NCBI RefSeq assembly: GCF_000832125.1
Contig: NZ_JPRK01000002.1
Location: 186,001-250,000 of the forward strand
Direction of reading: 5' to 3'
DNA length: 64,000 bases
DNA from: Flavobacterium hibernum
GTDB lineage: Bacteria > Bacteroidota > Bacteroidia > Flavobacteriales > Flavobacteriaceae
Notes under the pieces: generated by a model
Database searches by the model: none
Told to the model about the DNA's origin: nothing
Seen by the model: only the letters and a program-made list of their open reading frames with translations
Program-made: the position numbers and the translations under genes
In this document: in pieces, positions 41,811 to 52,063 of the stretch
Layout of the letters: every line of letters starts with the position of its first letter
How positions within the stretch are numbered: position 1 is the first letter of the stretch

Positions 41811-43055
41811 TTAAATTGATTTTGATATTTTTTCCATTATCGAATGGTCGCTGCCAAATTTGCATATAGCATCACAATTGGCTCTTAGTTCAGAAAACAG
41901 GATATACTTAATATTCATTTTAGAGTTTTTTATAACAGGTCTATTGAGTTGAAGGACTAAATCCTTTTCCCGATTATTTGGAATTATAATATAAAAAACT
42001 TCCTGTCCGTTTGAAATAGTAAAGTATAGGTCAGACAACCGTAGTATGCCCGAATAGATACTAGTGCTCTTTTCTACTTCAAAGGCTCCTATAATTTTGT
42101 TTGTGCCTTTTTCGAACCACAACACATCAATTAACTTGATGGTATTTTGAGTGTCCTTGTCAGTAGGCAGCTCAGGGAATTTTCCAAGTGAAATAAAGGA
42201 GAAATTCTGCCCATCAAACGATTTGCTTTTATCATTGCTTGCCGGAGTAACATCGAAACCCAATGAAACTCCAATTTTTAATAAATGGTACTGCATTTCA
42301 CTATGCAGATTTTCTTCTAGTTTTTCGTCAAGTATTTCTTTCTGACGTTTGTGTACGTTTTTTTCGAATCTTGCACGTTCTACTTCGCTTAAATATTCAT
42401 CATTGCCTATTAGCATTTTCTGAGTTCCAATTTCAAAACACAATCCAGCGATGGCACCCAAATCATTTGAGAGCTGAGATTTATGCAAACTGTTAGTTTC
42501 CATTAAAACTTCTCGTATTTTAAGATATTCTGTCCAGCTTCCCAATTTTTTTTTGTCTTTAAAAAGAAAATTAAAACCATTTAGAATAGCAGTGTTGAAT
42601 GGTGGGAACCAGGTTGGGTGTATGAAATATAGAATACTGGCAACCGCTGGCCCTAAGCCTTTAATTTTTAATTCATCGAGTCTTATGATTTCTTTTACAA
42701 CCTGTTCTTCAGACTTGGCATTGATACAATTTTCAAGAAACTGACCAAAAGCCAATTTATTGTTTTGATTTTCATAGATATCTGGAATGCGTAATTTGGG
42801 TTTCCAGTAAAACGGATGTGAAACTCCGGCAAAGACTTGTTTTTGTTCAGCAATGCAGCTCAGTACAAATTCTAGGCTGCTTTCTTTGAAATCATTAGGA
42901 AAGGTTTTGCTTTTAATATCCTCAATGACTTGCAGAACACCGCGTCTTATAGTGCGAAATGCCTTTAATCGTTGATCGTTATATATAAACCAGGTATTGT
43001 AGACACTTTCGTTATCAATTTTATACTGCAGAATAATTTGTCCTAGATTGGTCAT
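41811..43055 (-). CDS. putative HhH + PD-(D/E)XK nuclease-like protein
   Basis: Cytoplasmic protein of 414 residues unlike its neighbours. Residues about 127-160 (LKIKGLGPAVASILYFIHPT then WFPPFNTAILNG) look like a helix-hairpin-helix DNA-binding motif as in DNA glycosylases. Residues about 250-345 look like a PD-(D/E)XK nuclease core: a helix (LHSEMQYHLLKIGVSLGFDV), D310 in KLIDVLWFEKG, and E326/E328 in GAFEVEKSTSIYSGILRLSD. The rest is lysine-rich helices. I do not know a named family. It lies between copA and the DUF2911 gene, in the same direction, so it may be an insertion or a regulatory cargo gene. Confidence 0.6.
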   Translation of the reverse strand: MTNLGQIILQYKIDNESVYNTWFIYNDQRLKAFRTIRRGVLQVIEDIKSKTFPNDFKESSLEFVLSCIAEQKQVFAGVSHPFYWKPKLRIPDIYENQNNKLAFGQFLENCINAKSEEQVVKEIIRLDELKIKGLGPAVASILYFIHPTWFPPFNTAILNGFNFLFKDKKKLGSWTEYLKIREVLMETNSLHKSQLSNDLGAIAGLCFEIGTQKMLIGNDEYLSEVERARFEKNVHKRQKEILDEKLEENLHSEMQYHLLKIGVSLGFDVTPASNDKSKSFDGQNFSFISLGKFPELPTDKDTQNTIKLIDVLWFEKGTNKIIGAFEVEKSTSIYSGILRLSDLYFTISNGQEVFYIIIPNNREKDLVLQLNRPVIKNSKMNIKYILFSELRANCDAICKFGSDHSIMEKISKSI

Positions 43056-43084
43056 CTTTGTTTGTATAGTAAATTATTTATTCT

Positions 43085-45622
43085 TTAGAGTTTTAAACTT
43101 CTTAATCGCAATGCATTGACAATAACAGATACAGAACTAAAGCTCATTGCCAGGGCAGCAATCATAGGAGAAAGTAATATTCCGAAAAACGGATATAAAA
43201 CTCCAGCTGCAACAGGAACCCCTAATACGTTGTATATAAAAGCAAAGAAGAGATTTTGTTTTATATTGCTCATTACAGCATGGCTCAGGTTTTTAGCTTT
43301 TACAATTCCTTGCAAATCTCCTTTTACCAATGTAATCTTGGCACTTTCTATTGCAACATCTGTTCCTGTTCCCATCGCAATTCCGATATCCGATTGTGCC
43401 AAAGCCGGCGCATCATTTATACCGTCACCCGCCATAGCAACAATTTTTCCTTCAGCTTGTAATTTCTCGATTACTTTTAATTTATCCTCTGGTAAACAGC
43501 CTGCTTGAAAAGAAGTCAAATGCAATTCGTCGGCAACAGCCTTGGCAGTATTTATATTATCTCCCGTAAGCATGATTACTTCAACTCCTTGACGCATTAA
43601 TTCTTTTATAGCAGCAGCACTGGTTTCTTTTATGGCATCGGTTATCGTTACAAATCCCACCACGTTTTTATCTACAGCGATGTAAGAAACCGTCTTTCCT
43701 AATTTTTGCTCGGCAATAATTTTCTCTTCTATGACAGCAGAAACAATTGCCCCTGCTTGCTCCATTAATTTTTTATTGCCTAATGCCGTCTTCTTACCAA
43801 TAGCAGTTCCAATCACTCCTTTACCTGCGATGTTTTCAAAATCATTGACTTTTGTCAAAGAGACATTTTTCGCTTTTGCAAATTTCACTACGGCCTGTGC
43901 CAAAGGGTGTTCGCTATATTGATTTAAAGAAGCAATAAATTGTAACAGTTCCTCTTCTGAATACTCGAAAGCAACAATTTTCTCTACAGAAGGTTTTCCT
44001 TCGGTAATTGTCCCCGTTTTATCAGTAATCAGAACATTTACTTTGTTCATATTTTCTAAGGCTTCGGCATTTTTTATGAGAATTCCCGATTGTGCTCCTT
44101 TACCAACCCCTACCATTACAGACATCGGTGTTGCTAAACCCAGTGCACATGGACAAGCAATTATCAATACGGCAATGGCGTTGATAAATCCGTAAACCAT
44201 TGCCGGTTCCGGGCCAAATTTTGCCCAAATGAAAAAAGTAAGAACAGAGATAACAACAACAATCGGCACAAAATATTTGGCGATACTATCTGCTAGTTTC
44301 TGTATTGGTGCTCTGGAACGGCTTGCATTATTGACCATTTGTATAATTTGCGAAAGCAAAGTTTCCGAACCTACTTTTTCGGCAATCATAACAAATGATC
44401 TGTTTCCATTGATGGTTCCTGATGATACCGCATCTCCCATTTTTTTATCCACAGGAATTGGTTCGCCGGTAATCATCGATTCGTCTATTGTGCTTTCACC
44501 ATCGGTTATCTTCCCATCCACAGGAATTTTGTCTCCGGGTTTTACCCGTAATAAATCACCTTTTTTGATATCATGGATTGAGATTATTTTATCGACTCCT
44601 TCAAGAACCAAAGTAGCTTCGGTAGGTGCTAATTTCAATAATTCTTTTATGGCACCACTGGTTTGACTGTGCGCTCTTGCTTCAAGCAATTGTCCTAGTA
44701 ATACCAGTGTAAGAATTACCGTTGCCGCTTCAAAATAAAGATGAATTGTTCCGTGTTCCGATTTAAACTCCTCCGGAAATACATCCGGAAAAAACATTCC
44801 AACAATACTAAACAAAAATGCTACCCCAGTACCAATTGCGATAAGGGTAAACATATTTAAATTCCAAGTTACAATTGATTTCCATCCGCGAACGAAAAAC
44901 ATCCAACCGGCATAAAACATCACGGGGAGTGAGAAAATCAGCTGAACCCAATTCCATTTTTGAACGTCCATTATTTTCAATAATGGATTGTCATGCATCA
45001 TCTCTATCATAGCAATAAAAAAGATAGGCACCGTAAAGAGTATTGCTATTTTCATTTTTTGCAGCAACTCCTTATATACTTTGTTCTCCTCTGTATCCGT
45101 TGGCTCCATAGGCACTAAGTCCATTCCACAAATTGGGCATGAACCAGGCGCATTGGTAATAACTTCCGAATGCATCGGACAGGTATATTGCTGTACTTGA
45201 ATAGCTGCTGGCTCTTGTATCAAATCCATTCCGCACACAGGACAATCTCCGGCTTTATCATACATTTTATCACCTTCACAATGCATTGGGCAATAGTATT
45301 TTCCACCGGCATGATTATGAGGTACCGCTATTTTTTTATGATCCTTGTTGTGTTGATGATCATTAGCAGTACTACAGCATGATTTCTCAGCTGTTTTTTC
45401 GTGGGAATGAGTAGCATGAGTCATTTCAATGGTGTACTTTCCAACGGCAGTTAATGCGGCTTGAAGTTCTTCGGTGGCAATATGTTTTTCCATCGTAATG
45501 GTTGCCATCGGTGGATCTAATGTGACATTTGCCTTTATTCCTTCGACTGCATTTAATGTTTTTTCTACTTTGGTGCGGCATCCATCGCAAGTCATTCCTG
45601 ATATTGTATAGGTATGTGTCAT
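43085..45622 (-). CDS. copA: copper-translocating P-type ATPase with HMA and two metal-binding domains
   Basis: P1B ATPase of 845 residues. N-terminal HMA domain with GMTCDGCRTKV (about 9-19), a His-rich linker, then two small heavy-metal-binding repeats (YYCPMHCEG...CPVCGMDL and YTCPMHSEV...CPICGMDL). Core motifs: TGEP actuator, CPC in IACPCALGLATP, phosphorylation loop DKTGTITEG, and GDGINDAPALA. It exports Cu(I) from the cytoplasm. It forms the centre of the copper cluster. Confidence 0.96.
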   Translation of the reverse strand: MTHTYTISGMTCDGCRTKVEKTLNAVEGIKANVTLDPPMATITMEKHIATEELQAALTAVGKYTIEMTHATHSHEKTAEKSCCSTANDHQHNKDHKKIAVPHNHAGGKYYCPMHCEGDKMYDKAGDCPVCGMDLIQEPAAIQVQQYTCPMHSEVITNAPGSCPICGMDLVPMEPTDTEENKVYKELLQKMKIAILFTVPIFFIAMIEMMHDNPLLKIMDVQKWNWVQLIFSLPVMFYAGWMFFVRGWKSIVTWNLNMFTLIAIGTGVAFLFSIVGMFFPDVFPEEFKSEHGTIHLYFEAATVILTLVLLGQLLEARAHSQTSGAIKELLKLAPTEATLVLEGVDKIISIHDIKKGDLLRVKPGDKIPVDGKITDGESTIDESMITGEPIPVDKKMGDAVSSGTINGNRSFVMIAEKVGSETLLSQIIQMVNNASRSRAPIQKLADSIAKYFVPIVVVISVLTFFIWAKFGPEPAMVYGFINAIAVLIIACPCALGLATPMSVMVGVGKGAQSGILIKNAEALENMNKVNVLITDKTGTITEGKPSVEKIVAFEYSEEELLQFIASLNQYSEHPLAQAVVKFAKAKNVSLTKVNDFENIAGKGVIGTAIGKKTALGNKKLMEQAGAIVSAVIEEKIIAEQKLGKTVSYIAVDKNVVGFVTITDAIKETSAAAIKELMRQGVEVIMLTGDNINTAKAVADELHLTSFQAGCLPEDKLKVIEKLQAEGKIVAMAGDGINDAPALAQSDIGIAMGTGTDVAIESAKITLVKGDLQGIVKAKNLSHAVMSNIKQNLFFAFIYNVLGVPVAAGVLYPFFGILLSPMIAALAMSFSSVSVIVNALRLRSLKL

Positions 45623-45800
45623 AAGGTTGTTTTTTTAGATACGATGTGTTATTTGTTTAGTATATAGAAAGTTAGTGTTTTTTTTTGAAGCTAATATGTA
45701 TTTTAAACTTGTTTCAAATGGCTTGTTTCTCATCAGCTGTTTCAACCAATTGTTTAACACTAAAAAATAATTACAAACCGTCTTCAATCTTAGATTCTGA

Positions 45801-46340
45801 TTATTTAATTGTTTCTTTCACCTCACCACATTTAAGCATTTTTTCTCCAAAGTAAGGGTTACGCACTTCTTTGGTAGTACTAATCCATACTGCCCCTTTA
45901 TTATCAAAAGCCATTGGACAATAGTGCACATACAGCTCAGCGTCAGCCATTCCTGCTTTCTTCAGCAAGCCAGCCATTTCATTACTTAGTTGAGAATAAG
46001 CTACTCGCTGCTTTTCAATATCCGGAGCTGAAACGATTGCCCCAGCACTTGTAACAAGATTACTGTTGGCGCTGATTTTTTGCGCTCCCGCCTCAATCGC
46101 ATTAGCTGCCAGTTTTGCCTCTGCGATATTACCTTGAGTAAGGGCAACTGTTAAATGAGTATACTGGCTGTAAATTGCGTTTAAAAGATCATCATTTATC
46201 TTTACTTCGGATTCCTTAGTAATTGCGACTGACGTTTTCTTATTCTGTGGAATCTCTTTCTTTTTGTTTTCATTATTACCACAGGCAATAAGCAACAAGA
46301 TTGATAATATGGAGATTCCTGATTTGATTAATTCTTTCAT
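45801..46340 (-). CDS. DUF3347 copper-cluster lipoprotein
   Basis: Lipoprotein of 179 residues (signal SILSILLLIAC, Cys 20). The DUF3347 domain (about 48-179) has LLNAIYSQYTHLTVALTQGN, YVHYCPMAFDNKGAVWISTT, NPYFGEKMLKCGEVKE. The conserved C-P-M and M-L-x-C-G residues are likely copper ligands. Directly downstream (18 bp) of the first adaptor gene. Confidence 0.88.
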   Translation of the reverse strand: MKELIKSGISILSILLLIACGNNENKKKEIPQNKKTSVAITKESEVKINDDLLNAIYSQYTHLTVALTQGNIAEAKLAANAIEAGAQKISANSNLVTSAGAIVSAPDIEKQRVAYSQLSNEMAGLLKKAGMADAELYVHYCPMAFDNKGAVWISTTKEVRNPYFGEKMLKCGEVKETIK

Positions 46341-46358
46341 TATTTGCTTGATTAATTA

Positions 46359-47573
46359 TTACATTTTCATTCCTGACATTGGGTTTTTGCCTTTTTTTAA
46401 TATAAATTCACTGTACAAGAGATAGGCGCCAGTTGCAACCACAATATCACCTTTTGTTAAGCCACTGGTAATTTCGACTTCATCGAAGGTTTCAGAACCA
46501 ATAGCCACCATTCTAGGCTGATATTTGCCTTTTTCAATTTCAATCCACACATGTGTACCGCTGCCGTCTCTTATTACGGCATCTACAGGTATGGTTAATT
46601 TCATTTTTTGTTCTGATGAAGGCAGTAAAACAATTGCCTGTTGACCTGCCTGCCATTGCTTGTTTGGATTGGCAATAGCACCTCGCAGCTGTATGAGCTG
46701 TTTGCTTGTCTGCAGGGCAGGATTTATAAAATCTACTGTCATTGTTTGGGGCTGATCTTCATAACCCGAGACTATAACTTTTACTTTTTGGCCTATTTTA
46801 ACTTTACCAGCATCTGCGGGATAGACATCAGCTTCGACCCATAAACGGGTATAATCTTCCAGTTTCATAATAGAGCCTCCTTCTGCTACATATTGGCCTT
46901 CTGTTATGGAAAGTTCTGCAACTATTCCTGAATCCGGGGCATAATAAACAACATAAGGAGAAGCTTTTTGTTTTTTTAATAATTCATTAAGCTGTGCTTC
47001 AGATTGTCCATATAATAATAGTTTTTGTTTTGCAGCATTTTTTATTTGGGCAAATCGTTTATCCTCAGTAAAGCTTGCAGCCTGTGCCGTAGCTAGAAGG
47101 TACTCCTGCTGCAGGGCTGAAAGCTGCTCTGAATATATTTTGTACAAAGGCTGGCCTTTTCGAACGGGAACACCAGTTTCTTTTACATACAACTCTTCAA
47201 TCCTTCCTGCCACACGACTTGAAATGTAAATAGTTTGCTCAGGGTCAGTAACCAAACGTCCGTTAAGATGAGAAGAATTTGAAAATTCATTTTCCCCAGC
47301 AGTTATTGTAGTCAGATTAGCTAGTGCCTGCTGGCTGGGTCCCAAGGTTAGAAAGTCCTGTGCGTTGTTTTTTTCAAAAGGCACTAAATCCATTCCACAG
47401 ATCGGGCATGAGCCCGGGCCATCTTTTACAATTTGCGGATGCATGGGGCAGGTATAGGTTTGAGCTTTTTCCTGACTGGTTTTTTTTTCTTCTTTTTGGG
47501 CACATGCTGTAAATAGAAGTGGAAAAACCATTGCAATGAGCAAAATAGTACGAATTATTAGTTTATTGTTCAT
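46359..47573 (-). CDS. RND efflux periplasmic adaptor (CusB-like) 1
   Basis: Membrane-fusion protein of 404 residues. Lipoprotein-like start (LLFTACAQK, Cys 24), a heavy-metal-binding motif (YTCPMHPQI...CPICGMDL, about 38-65), then the adaptor body with YISSRVAGRIEELYVKETGV (lipoyl-like), a helical hairpin (LSALQQEYLLATAQ), GIVAELSITEGQYVAEG and a C-terminal barrel domain. It would connect CusA to TolC and deliver copper. A second adaptor follows upstream by 4 bp. Confidence 0.92.
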   Translation of the reverse strand: MNNKLIIRTILLIAMVFPLLFTACAQKEEKKTSQEKAQTYTCPMHPQIVKDGPGSCPICGMDLVPFEKNNAQDFLTLGPSQQALANLTTITAGENEFSNSSHLNGRLVTDPEQTIYISSRVAGRIEELYVKETGVPVRKGQPLYKIYSEQLSALQQEYLLATAQAASFTEDKRFAQIKNAAKQKLLLYGQSEAQLNELLKKQKASPYVVYYAPDSGIVAELSITEGQYVAEGGSIMKLEDYTRLWVEADVYPADAGKVKIGQKVKVIVSGYEDQPQTMTVDFINPALQTSKQLIQLRGAIANPNKQWQAGQQAIVLLPSSEQKMKLTIPVDAVIRDGSGTHVWIEIEKGKYQPRMVAIGSETFDEVEITSGLTKGDIVVATGAYLLYSEFILKKGKNPMSGMKM

Positions 47574-47576
47574 GGC

Positions 47577-48917
47577 TTAATTTTTTAATTTATTTTCTGA
47601 AGCTGTCTTGATAAAACTCTCACTGTCTATCATATAAGCCGCATTACTGGCGATATTCCAATTATTGATGTCTTGGTCTATTAGCACCATTCCATCACCA
47701 TTATTTTTCGTTTTAACTTCTCTGGGAACAAACACGTCCTGCTCTTTTTTGAAAACGATGGATTTATTTCCTAAATTAAGAACGGCGCTTTGTGGAAGCC
47801 ACCAGCCTTTACTGACAATAGGAATGGCTGCAGTTACTAATTTTCCGGTCTGAAATTTATTATCCTGCAAATAAATTCGGGCTATGGTAAAGTTGCTTCC
47901 CTCTTTAAAGACGGGTTGAATGAGTCCGATAGTACCAGTATACACGGTTTGCTTATCTGAGGGTTCATAAAACACCAACTTTTGTCCTTTTTTAATCTGG
48001 GATGATACCGATGGATCAAAAGCAAACTCAGCGATAAGGTTTTTGTTGGTATATATTGTAAAAAGAGATTGTCCTGCACCAACATATTGTCCTTCTCTTA
48101 GCATAATAGCAGAGGAAGCAGGGGCAGATGCGCTGCTATTTGATGCTGCACTGCTACTTGAACCCATTGCGCCCATACCATCATCTGACGGTGCGCTTTG
48201 AGGCGAAGCCGCAGGAGCTGTTGCAGAAGCATTTGCCGCTCCCGTGTTGTCTAAGATGTACCCGGTGGCATTACTGTAAACAGGAATGCGATAGGAGATT
48301 TTACCTGTTTTTAATACCTGTTGAATTTGCCCCTGTTGCATACCCAGCAGAGAGAGTCTGTCTTTTGCTTTTTGAAGCATCGGATTGTTTGGGTCAGATT
48401 GATAAATAAATAACAACTCTCTTTGCGCGGCAGCCAGATCAGGGGAATAGATTTCCATGATTAACTGTCCTTTTTTTACGGGCTGATAATTGTACTTAAT
48501 CAGCAGACGCTCAATCCTTCCGCTTACCCTGCTGGAGATACTGGTCTGCTCGCGGGTATCGTAGGTAATAATTCCCTGTACCTGCATAGAGAATATTTTA
48601 GTACCCTCGTCAGGTTTTATGACAGATATGTTTGAAACAACTTGTTCGTTAACTGGTTTTAAAAGGTGTTTCAGGCTGCTGTCTATAGCTGTTTCCGTTC
48701 CAGGAGTGTGTCTTGCAACCAATTCCATCCCGCATATTGGGCAGCTGCCGGGCTTATCCTGAATAACTTCGGGATGCATTGGACAAGTATATTCCTGATT
48801 TGTACTATGCTGATGTGCGGGCTTACTGTTATGCTCTGTTTTCTTGTTACAGGCTGTCAATACTAATATCGAAACGAATAACAATCCGACTAACTTAGCG
48901 ATAGAGTTCTTTTTCAT
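47577..48917 (-). CDS. RND efflux periplasmic adaptor (CusB-like) 2
   Basis: Adaptor of 446 residues with lipobox SILVLTAC, heavy-metal-binding motif (YTCPMHPEV...CPICGMEL), lipoyl-like [20 protein letters not shown], hairpin [15 protein letters not shown] and an unusual Ala/Ser/Pro-rich insert (about 240-290: [20 protein letters not shown]). ATG 48917 is preferred over an in-frame TTG at 48926; it overlaps the tolC-type gene by 23 bp. A paralogue of the next adaptor, probably by old duplication. Confidence 0.92.
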   Translation of the reverse strand: MKKNSIAKLVGLLFVSILVLTACNKKTEHNSKPAHQHSTNQEYTCPMHPEVIQDKPGSCPICGMELVARHTPGTETAIDSSLKHLLKPVNEQVVSNISVIKPDEGTKIFSMQVQGIITYDTREQTSISSRVSGRIERLLIKYNYQPVKKGQLIMEIYSPDLAAAQRELLFIYQSDPNNPMLQKAKDRLSLLGMQQGQIQQVLKTGKISYRIPVYSNATGYILDNTGAANASATAPAASPQSAPSDDGMGAMGSSSSAASNSSASAPASSAIMLREGQYVGAGQSLFTIYTNKNLIAEFAFDPSVSSQIKKGQKLVFYEPSDKQTVYTGTIGLIQPVFKEGSNFTIARIYLQDNKFQTGKLVTAAIPIVSKGWWLPQSAVLNLGNKSIVFKKEQDVFVPREVKTKNNGDGMVLIDQDINNWNIASNAAYMIDSESFIKTASENKLKN

Positions 48918-50145
48918 AATCGACAATCATTTGATATAGTTTTAATTTTTCATCTAATAAGTTATTCTGCAGCATATTTAAAGCTTCCCAGGAGTCAATT
49001 ACTACAGGAATCTGCAGTTTGTTTTCCTGATAGTTCAGAAAGTTTACATCCAGCGATTTTTGCATTGAAGGGATTATTTTTGTTTCGAGTCCCTGGATTC
49101 TTTTTTGCATGGTCAGTATTTCATATTGCATACCATATAACATACCCTGGGTTTCCTGCAGCATGGCGGATTTCTCTTTCTCCATTGCCTGTACATTATA
49201 TTGCATTGCTTTAACATCTGATTTATACATTTTTGATGACCATGGAGCAATAGGAATAGACATCATTGCCATTACCGAATAGGCTTTGGGCATCATTTTA
49301 TCGAAAGAATTCATGTGGTCAAACTGGATTTTAAAAGAGGGATTTTTCTCCGCTTTCATCGCCTGAATACTGAGCTGCATCGATTCAATTCCCGCATCCA
49401 TCTTTTTAATATCTCCCCGCACAGCAGCAAGACTTGTGGTGTCGTGCAAAGCAGGGTTGAAGACAGGAATAATACTTGTGTCGATTGAAAAATCAGCATT
49501 GCCAGGCTGGTTCATCAAGCTGTTGAGCCATGCTCTTGCTTTTGCGATTTCACCTTCCTGCATGCGGATCATATTTTTGTTCTCTTCAATCCTTGCGTCA
49601 ATCTTGTATACATTACCCAATTGCGACTGATTGTAAGGATAGCGTACTTCCTCAATCTTTTTCATGGTCAACATTATCTTTTCGTTCTGATCCAAAACTT
49701 TCATTCGCTCTTCGGCTACCATCCAGCTGTAGTAGAGCTGTTTGGCCTGCGCTTTATAGTCGTTAAGGGTAACGGTCCGCGTAGCGTTCTCAATATTTCC
49801 TTGGGACTGGATAAATTTTTTCTTCTTGTTTAGCTTTCCTATATTGGGGATATCTTGTTCAACTCTGAACATTAAAGATCCTTTGTCGCGGTCATCCATA
49901 ACTTCCTGAAAAGGATAGGGTGTCATAAATGTCCCAACACCCACCATTGGTGCCATCCATGCCGTTGCGGCATCAGCACTATATTTGTACCCTTCAGCCT
50001 TTAGGCTATAGCTTTGCAGGAGCACGTTTTTTTTATCAATCCTGTGAAGGATTGTATCAAGAGACAAGACCTGTTGGGTCTGGCTCAATAGCTGTAATGG
50101 CAGTAAAAGCAATAGTACTGCCAGTATTTTAATGTTTGACATCAT
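48895..50145 (-). CDS. TolC-family outer membrane channel (CusC-like)
   Basis: Outer-membrane channel of 416 residues with signal [16 protein letters not shown] and long heptad helices (about 30-400) typical of OEP/TolC proteins, for example [14 protein letters not shown] and the paired [14 protein letters not shown] at the end. Start is ATG 50145 or 50142; an ATG at 50178 adds an unlikely N-terminus. It overlaps the pump gene's end, so translation is coupled. Confidence 0.9.
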   Translation of the reverse strand: MMSNIKILAVLLLLLPLQLLSQTQQVLSLDTILHRIDKKNVLLQSYSLKAEGYKYSADAATAWMAPMVGVGTFMTPYPFQEVMDDRDKGSLMFRVEQDIPNIGKLNKKKKFIQSQGNIENATRTVTLNDYKAQAKQLYYSWMVAEERMKVLDQNEKIMLTMKKIEEVRYPYNQSQLGNVYKIDARIEENKNMIRMQEGEIAKARAWLNSLMNQPGNADFSIDTSIIPVFNPALHDTTSLAAVRGDIKKMDAGIESMQLSIQAMKAEKNPSFKIQFDHMNSFDKMMPKAYSVMAMMSIPIAPWSSKMYKSDVKAMQYNVQAMEKEKSAMLQETQGMLYGMQYEILTMQKRIQGLETKIIPSMQKSLDVNFLNYQENKLQIPVVIDSWEALNMLQNNLLDEKLKLYQMIVDYEKELYR

Positions 50146-52063
50146 GTACTTCAAGTTTGCCATATTTTCGTAATTCATATTCTTTAGACATTAGGAAAAT
50201 AAGCGGGGTTACTAATAAGATATGTACGGCAGAGGTAAATACGCCGCCAATCATAGGCAATACGATTGGTTTCATTACATCCATTCCGACACCATTGGAC
50301 CAAAGGACAGGCACTAATCCAAATAATGAGACACAGACGGTCATTAGTTTTGGGCGTAATCTCTTTGCGGCGCCGTGTACCACATATTCTCTGAGATCGT
50401 CTTTAGTAATGGTTTCTCTTGAATTACCTTTGGCCTTGATAAGCTGCTCCATTGCATCATTGAGATAGATAACCATCACAATTCCGGTTTCCACGGCAAT
50501 ACCAAACAAGGCTATAAAACCTACAGCTACTGCCACTGATAGATTGACATCCCAGAAAAAAATTATATAGGCACCTCCAATCAAAGCAAAAGGCACTGTT
50601 ATAAGACTTAAGAAGGCTTCTCTAAGGGAATTAAAGGCAAAATAGAGGGAGAAGAAAATAATAAGCAATACTATCGGTGCAATGATTTTAAGGGTCTTTT
50701 CTCCGCTGATCAGGTTCTCATATTGTCCGCTCCATTCTATAAAGTACCCTTCGGGAAGTATATTTTTGGCACTTTCTAATTTTTTCATAGCTTCCTGTAC
50801 GGTTCCCCCCATATCACGATCACGTATGTTGAACATGACTGCCCCGCGAAGGAGTGCATTTTCTGAACTAATCATTGGAGGGCCATCTACGAATTTAATA
50901 TCGGCAACAGAAGATAGGGGCACCTCTCCAAAGGTTGGAGACTGCAGGGGAATGCGTTTAATGCGTTCTACGCTATTTCTATAGTCCTGTGCCATACGAA
51001 CGCTTATTGAAAATCGTCTTCGTCCTTCAACGGTATTGCCGATGGACGCTCCTCCTAAGGCAAATTCCACGGTTTGGTTTACGTCATCTACAGTGAGTCC
51101 ATAACGGGCCAGTTCGGAACGATTGACATCAACATCCAGGTATTTGCCACCAGTAATAGGATCCACAAATAAGTCAGACACTCCAGGGGTTCCCTCTAAA
51201 GCCATTTTTACTCTTTCTGATACTCGCGCAATGGTATCGAGATTTTGACCGTAGACTTTAATACCCACGTCGGTACGAATTCCTGTAGCGAGCATATTGA
51301 TACGGTTGATGATAGGCTGTGTCCAACCGTTTACCACACCCGGGATCTGCAGTTTGGTATCGAGTTCCTTAATAATGTCTTTTTTGTCTATTCCTTTACG
51401 CCATTCTGATTTTGGTTTTAGCATGATAATGGTCTCAATCATGCTCATTGGGGAATTATCGGTAGCTGTATTAGCCCGTCCGGCTTTGCCTAAAACACTT
51501 TCTACTTCGGGAACTGATTTTATTATTTTATCCTGTACCTGCAAGATGCGTTTGATTTCTCCATTGGATACATCAGGCAGGGTAACAGGCATAAATAAAA
51601 TGCTCTGCTCATCCAGTGGGGGCATGAACTCTGTTCCCAGCCGCATCAATAATGGAATGGAAATCAATAACGCCAAAATATTAACCGTAAGGGTTGTTTT
51701 TCTCCATTTTAGGACCCAGCGTATGATAGGCTCATAACCTTTTTCCAAAAAACGATTTACGGGATGTGCATCAGTTGGACGGAATTTCCCTTTCATAAAA
51801 AAAGAGATCAGTACCGGAGCTAATGTAAGTACCAACAAGGCATCCACAATCAGTATGAAAGTTTTTGTATAAGCCAAGGGATGGAATAGCTTTCCTTCCT
51901 GTCCGGTAAGCATAAATACAGGCAGGAAAGAAGTAATTATAATTATGGTGGCAAAGAATACCCCGCGAGAAACCTGCTTGCTGCTTTTCTCAATTACTTT
52001 AAGCCTTTCCTCTTCGGATATCCACTGTGTTTTTTTGCGAAATATATTTTTAATTCTTTTCAT
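50129..52063 (-). CDS. CusA/CzcA RND pump, C-terminal part (split gene)
   Basis: The last about 644 residues of a heavy-metal RND pump. It starts before TM5 (KVIEKSSKQVSRGVFF) and continues through TM6, the second periplasmic domain (GTEFMPPLDEQSILFMPVTL) and the final helices. Start chosen at ATG 52063 (MKRIKNIF), which overlaps the N-terminal part's stop by 14 bp; the open frame itself extends to 52138. The two proteins could co-assemble, or the break may be a recent frameshift. Confidence 0.85.
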   Translation of the reverse strand: MKRIKNIFRKKTQWISEEERLKVIEKSSKQVSRGVFFATIIIITSFLPVFMLTGQEGKLFHPLAYTKTFILIVDALLVLTLAPVLISFFMKGKFRPTDAHPVNRFLEKGYEPIIRWVLKWRKTTLTVNILALLISIPLLMRLGTEFMPPLDEQSILFMPVTLPDVSNGEIKRILQVQDKIIKSVPEVESVLGKAGRANTATDNSPMSMIETIIMLKPKSEWRKGIDKKDIIKELDTKLQIPGVVNGWTQPIINRINMLATGIRTDVGIKVYGQNLDTIARVSERVKMALEGTPGVSDLFVDPITGGKYLDVDVNRSELARYGLTVDDVNQTVEFALGGASIGNTVEGRRRFSISVRMAQDYRNSVERIKRIPLQSPTFGEVPLSSVADIKFVDGPPMISSENALLRGAVMFNIRDRDMGGTVQEAMKKLESAKNILPEGYFIEWSGQYENLISGEKTLKIIAPIVLLIIFFSLYFAFNSLREAFLSLITVPFALIGGAYIIFFWDVNLSVAVAVGFIALFGIAVETGIVMVIYLNDAMEQLIKAKGNSRETITKDDLREYVVHGAAKRLRPKLMTVCVSLFGLVPVLWSNGVGMDVMKPIVLPMIGGVFTSAVHILLVTPLIFLMSKEYELRKYGKLEVHDVKH

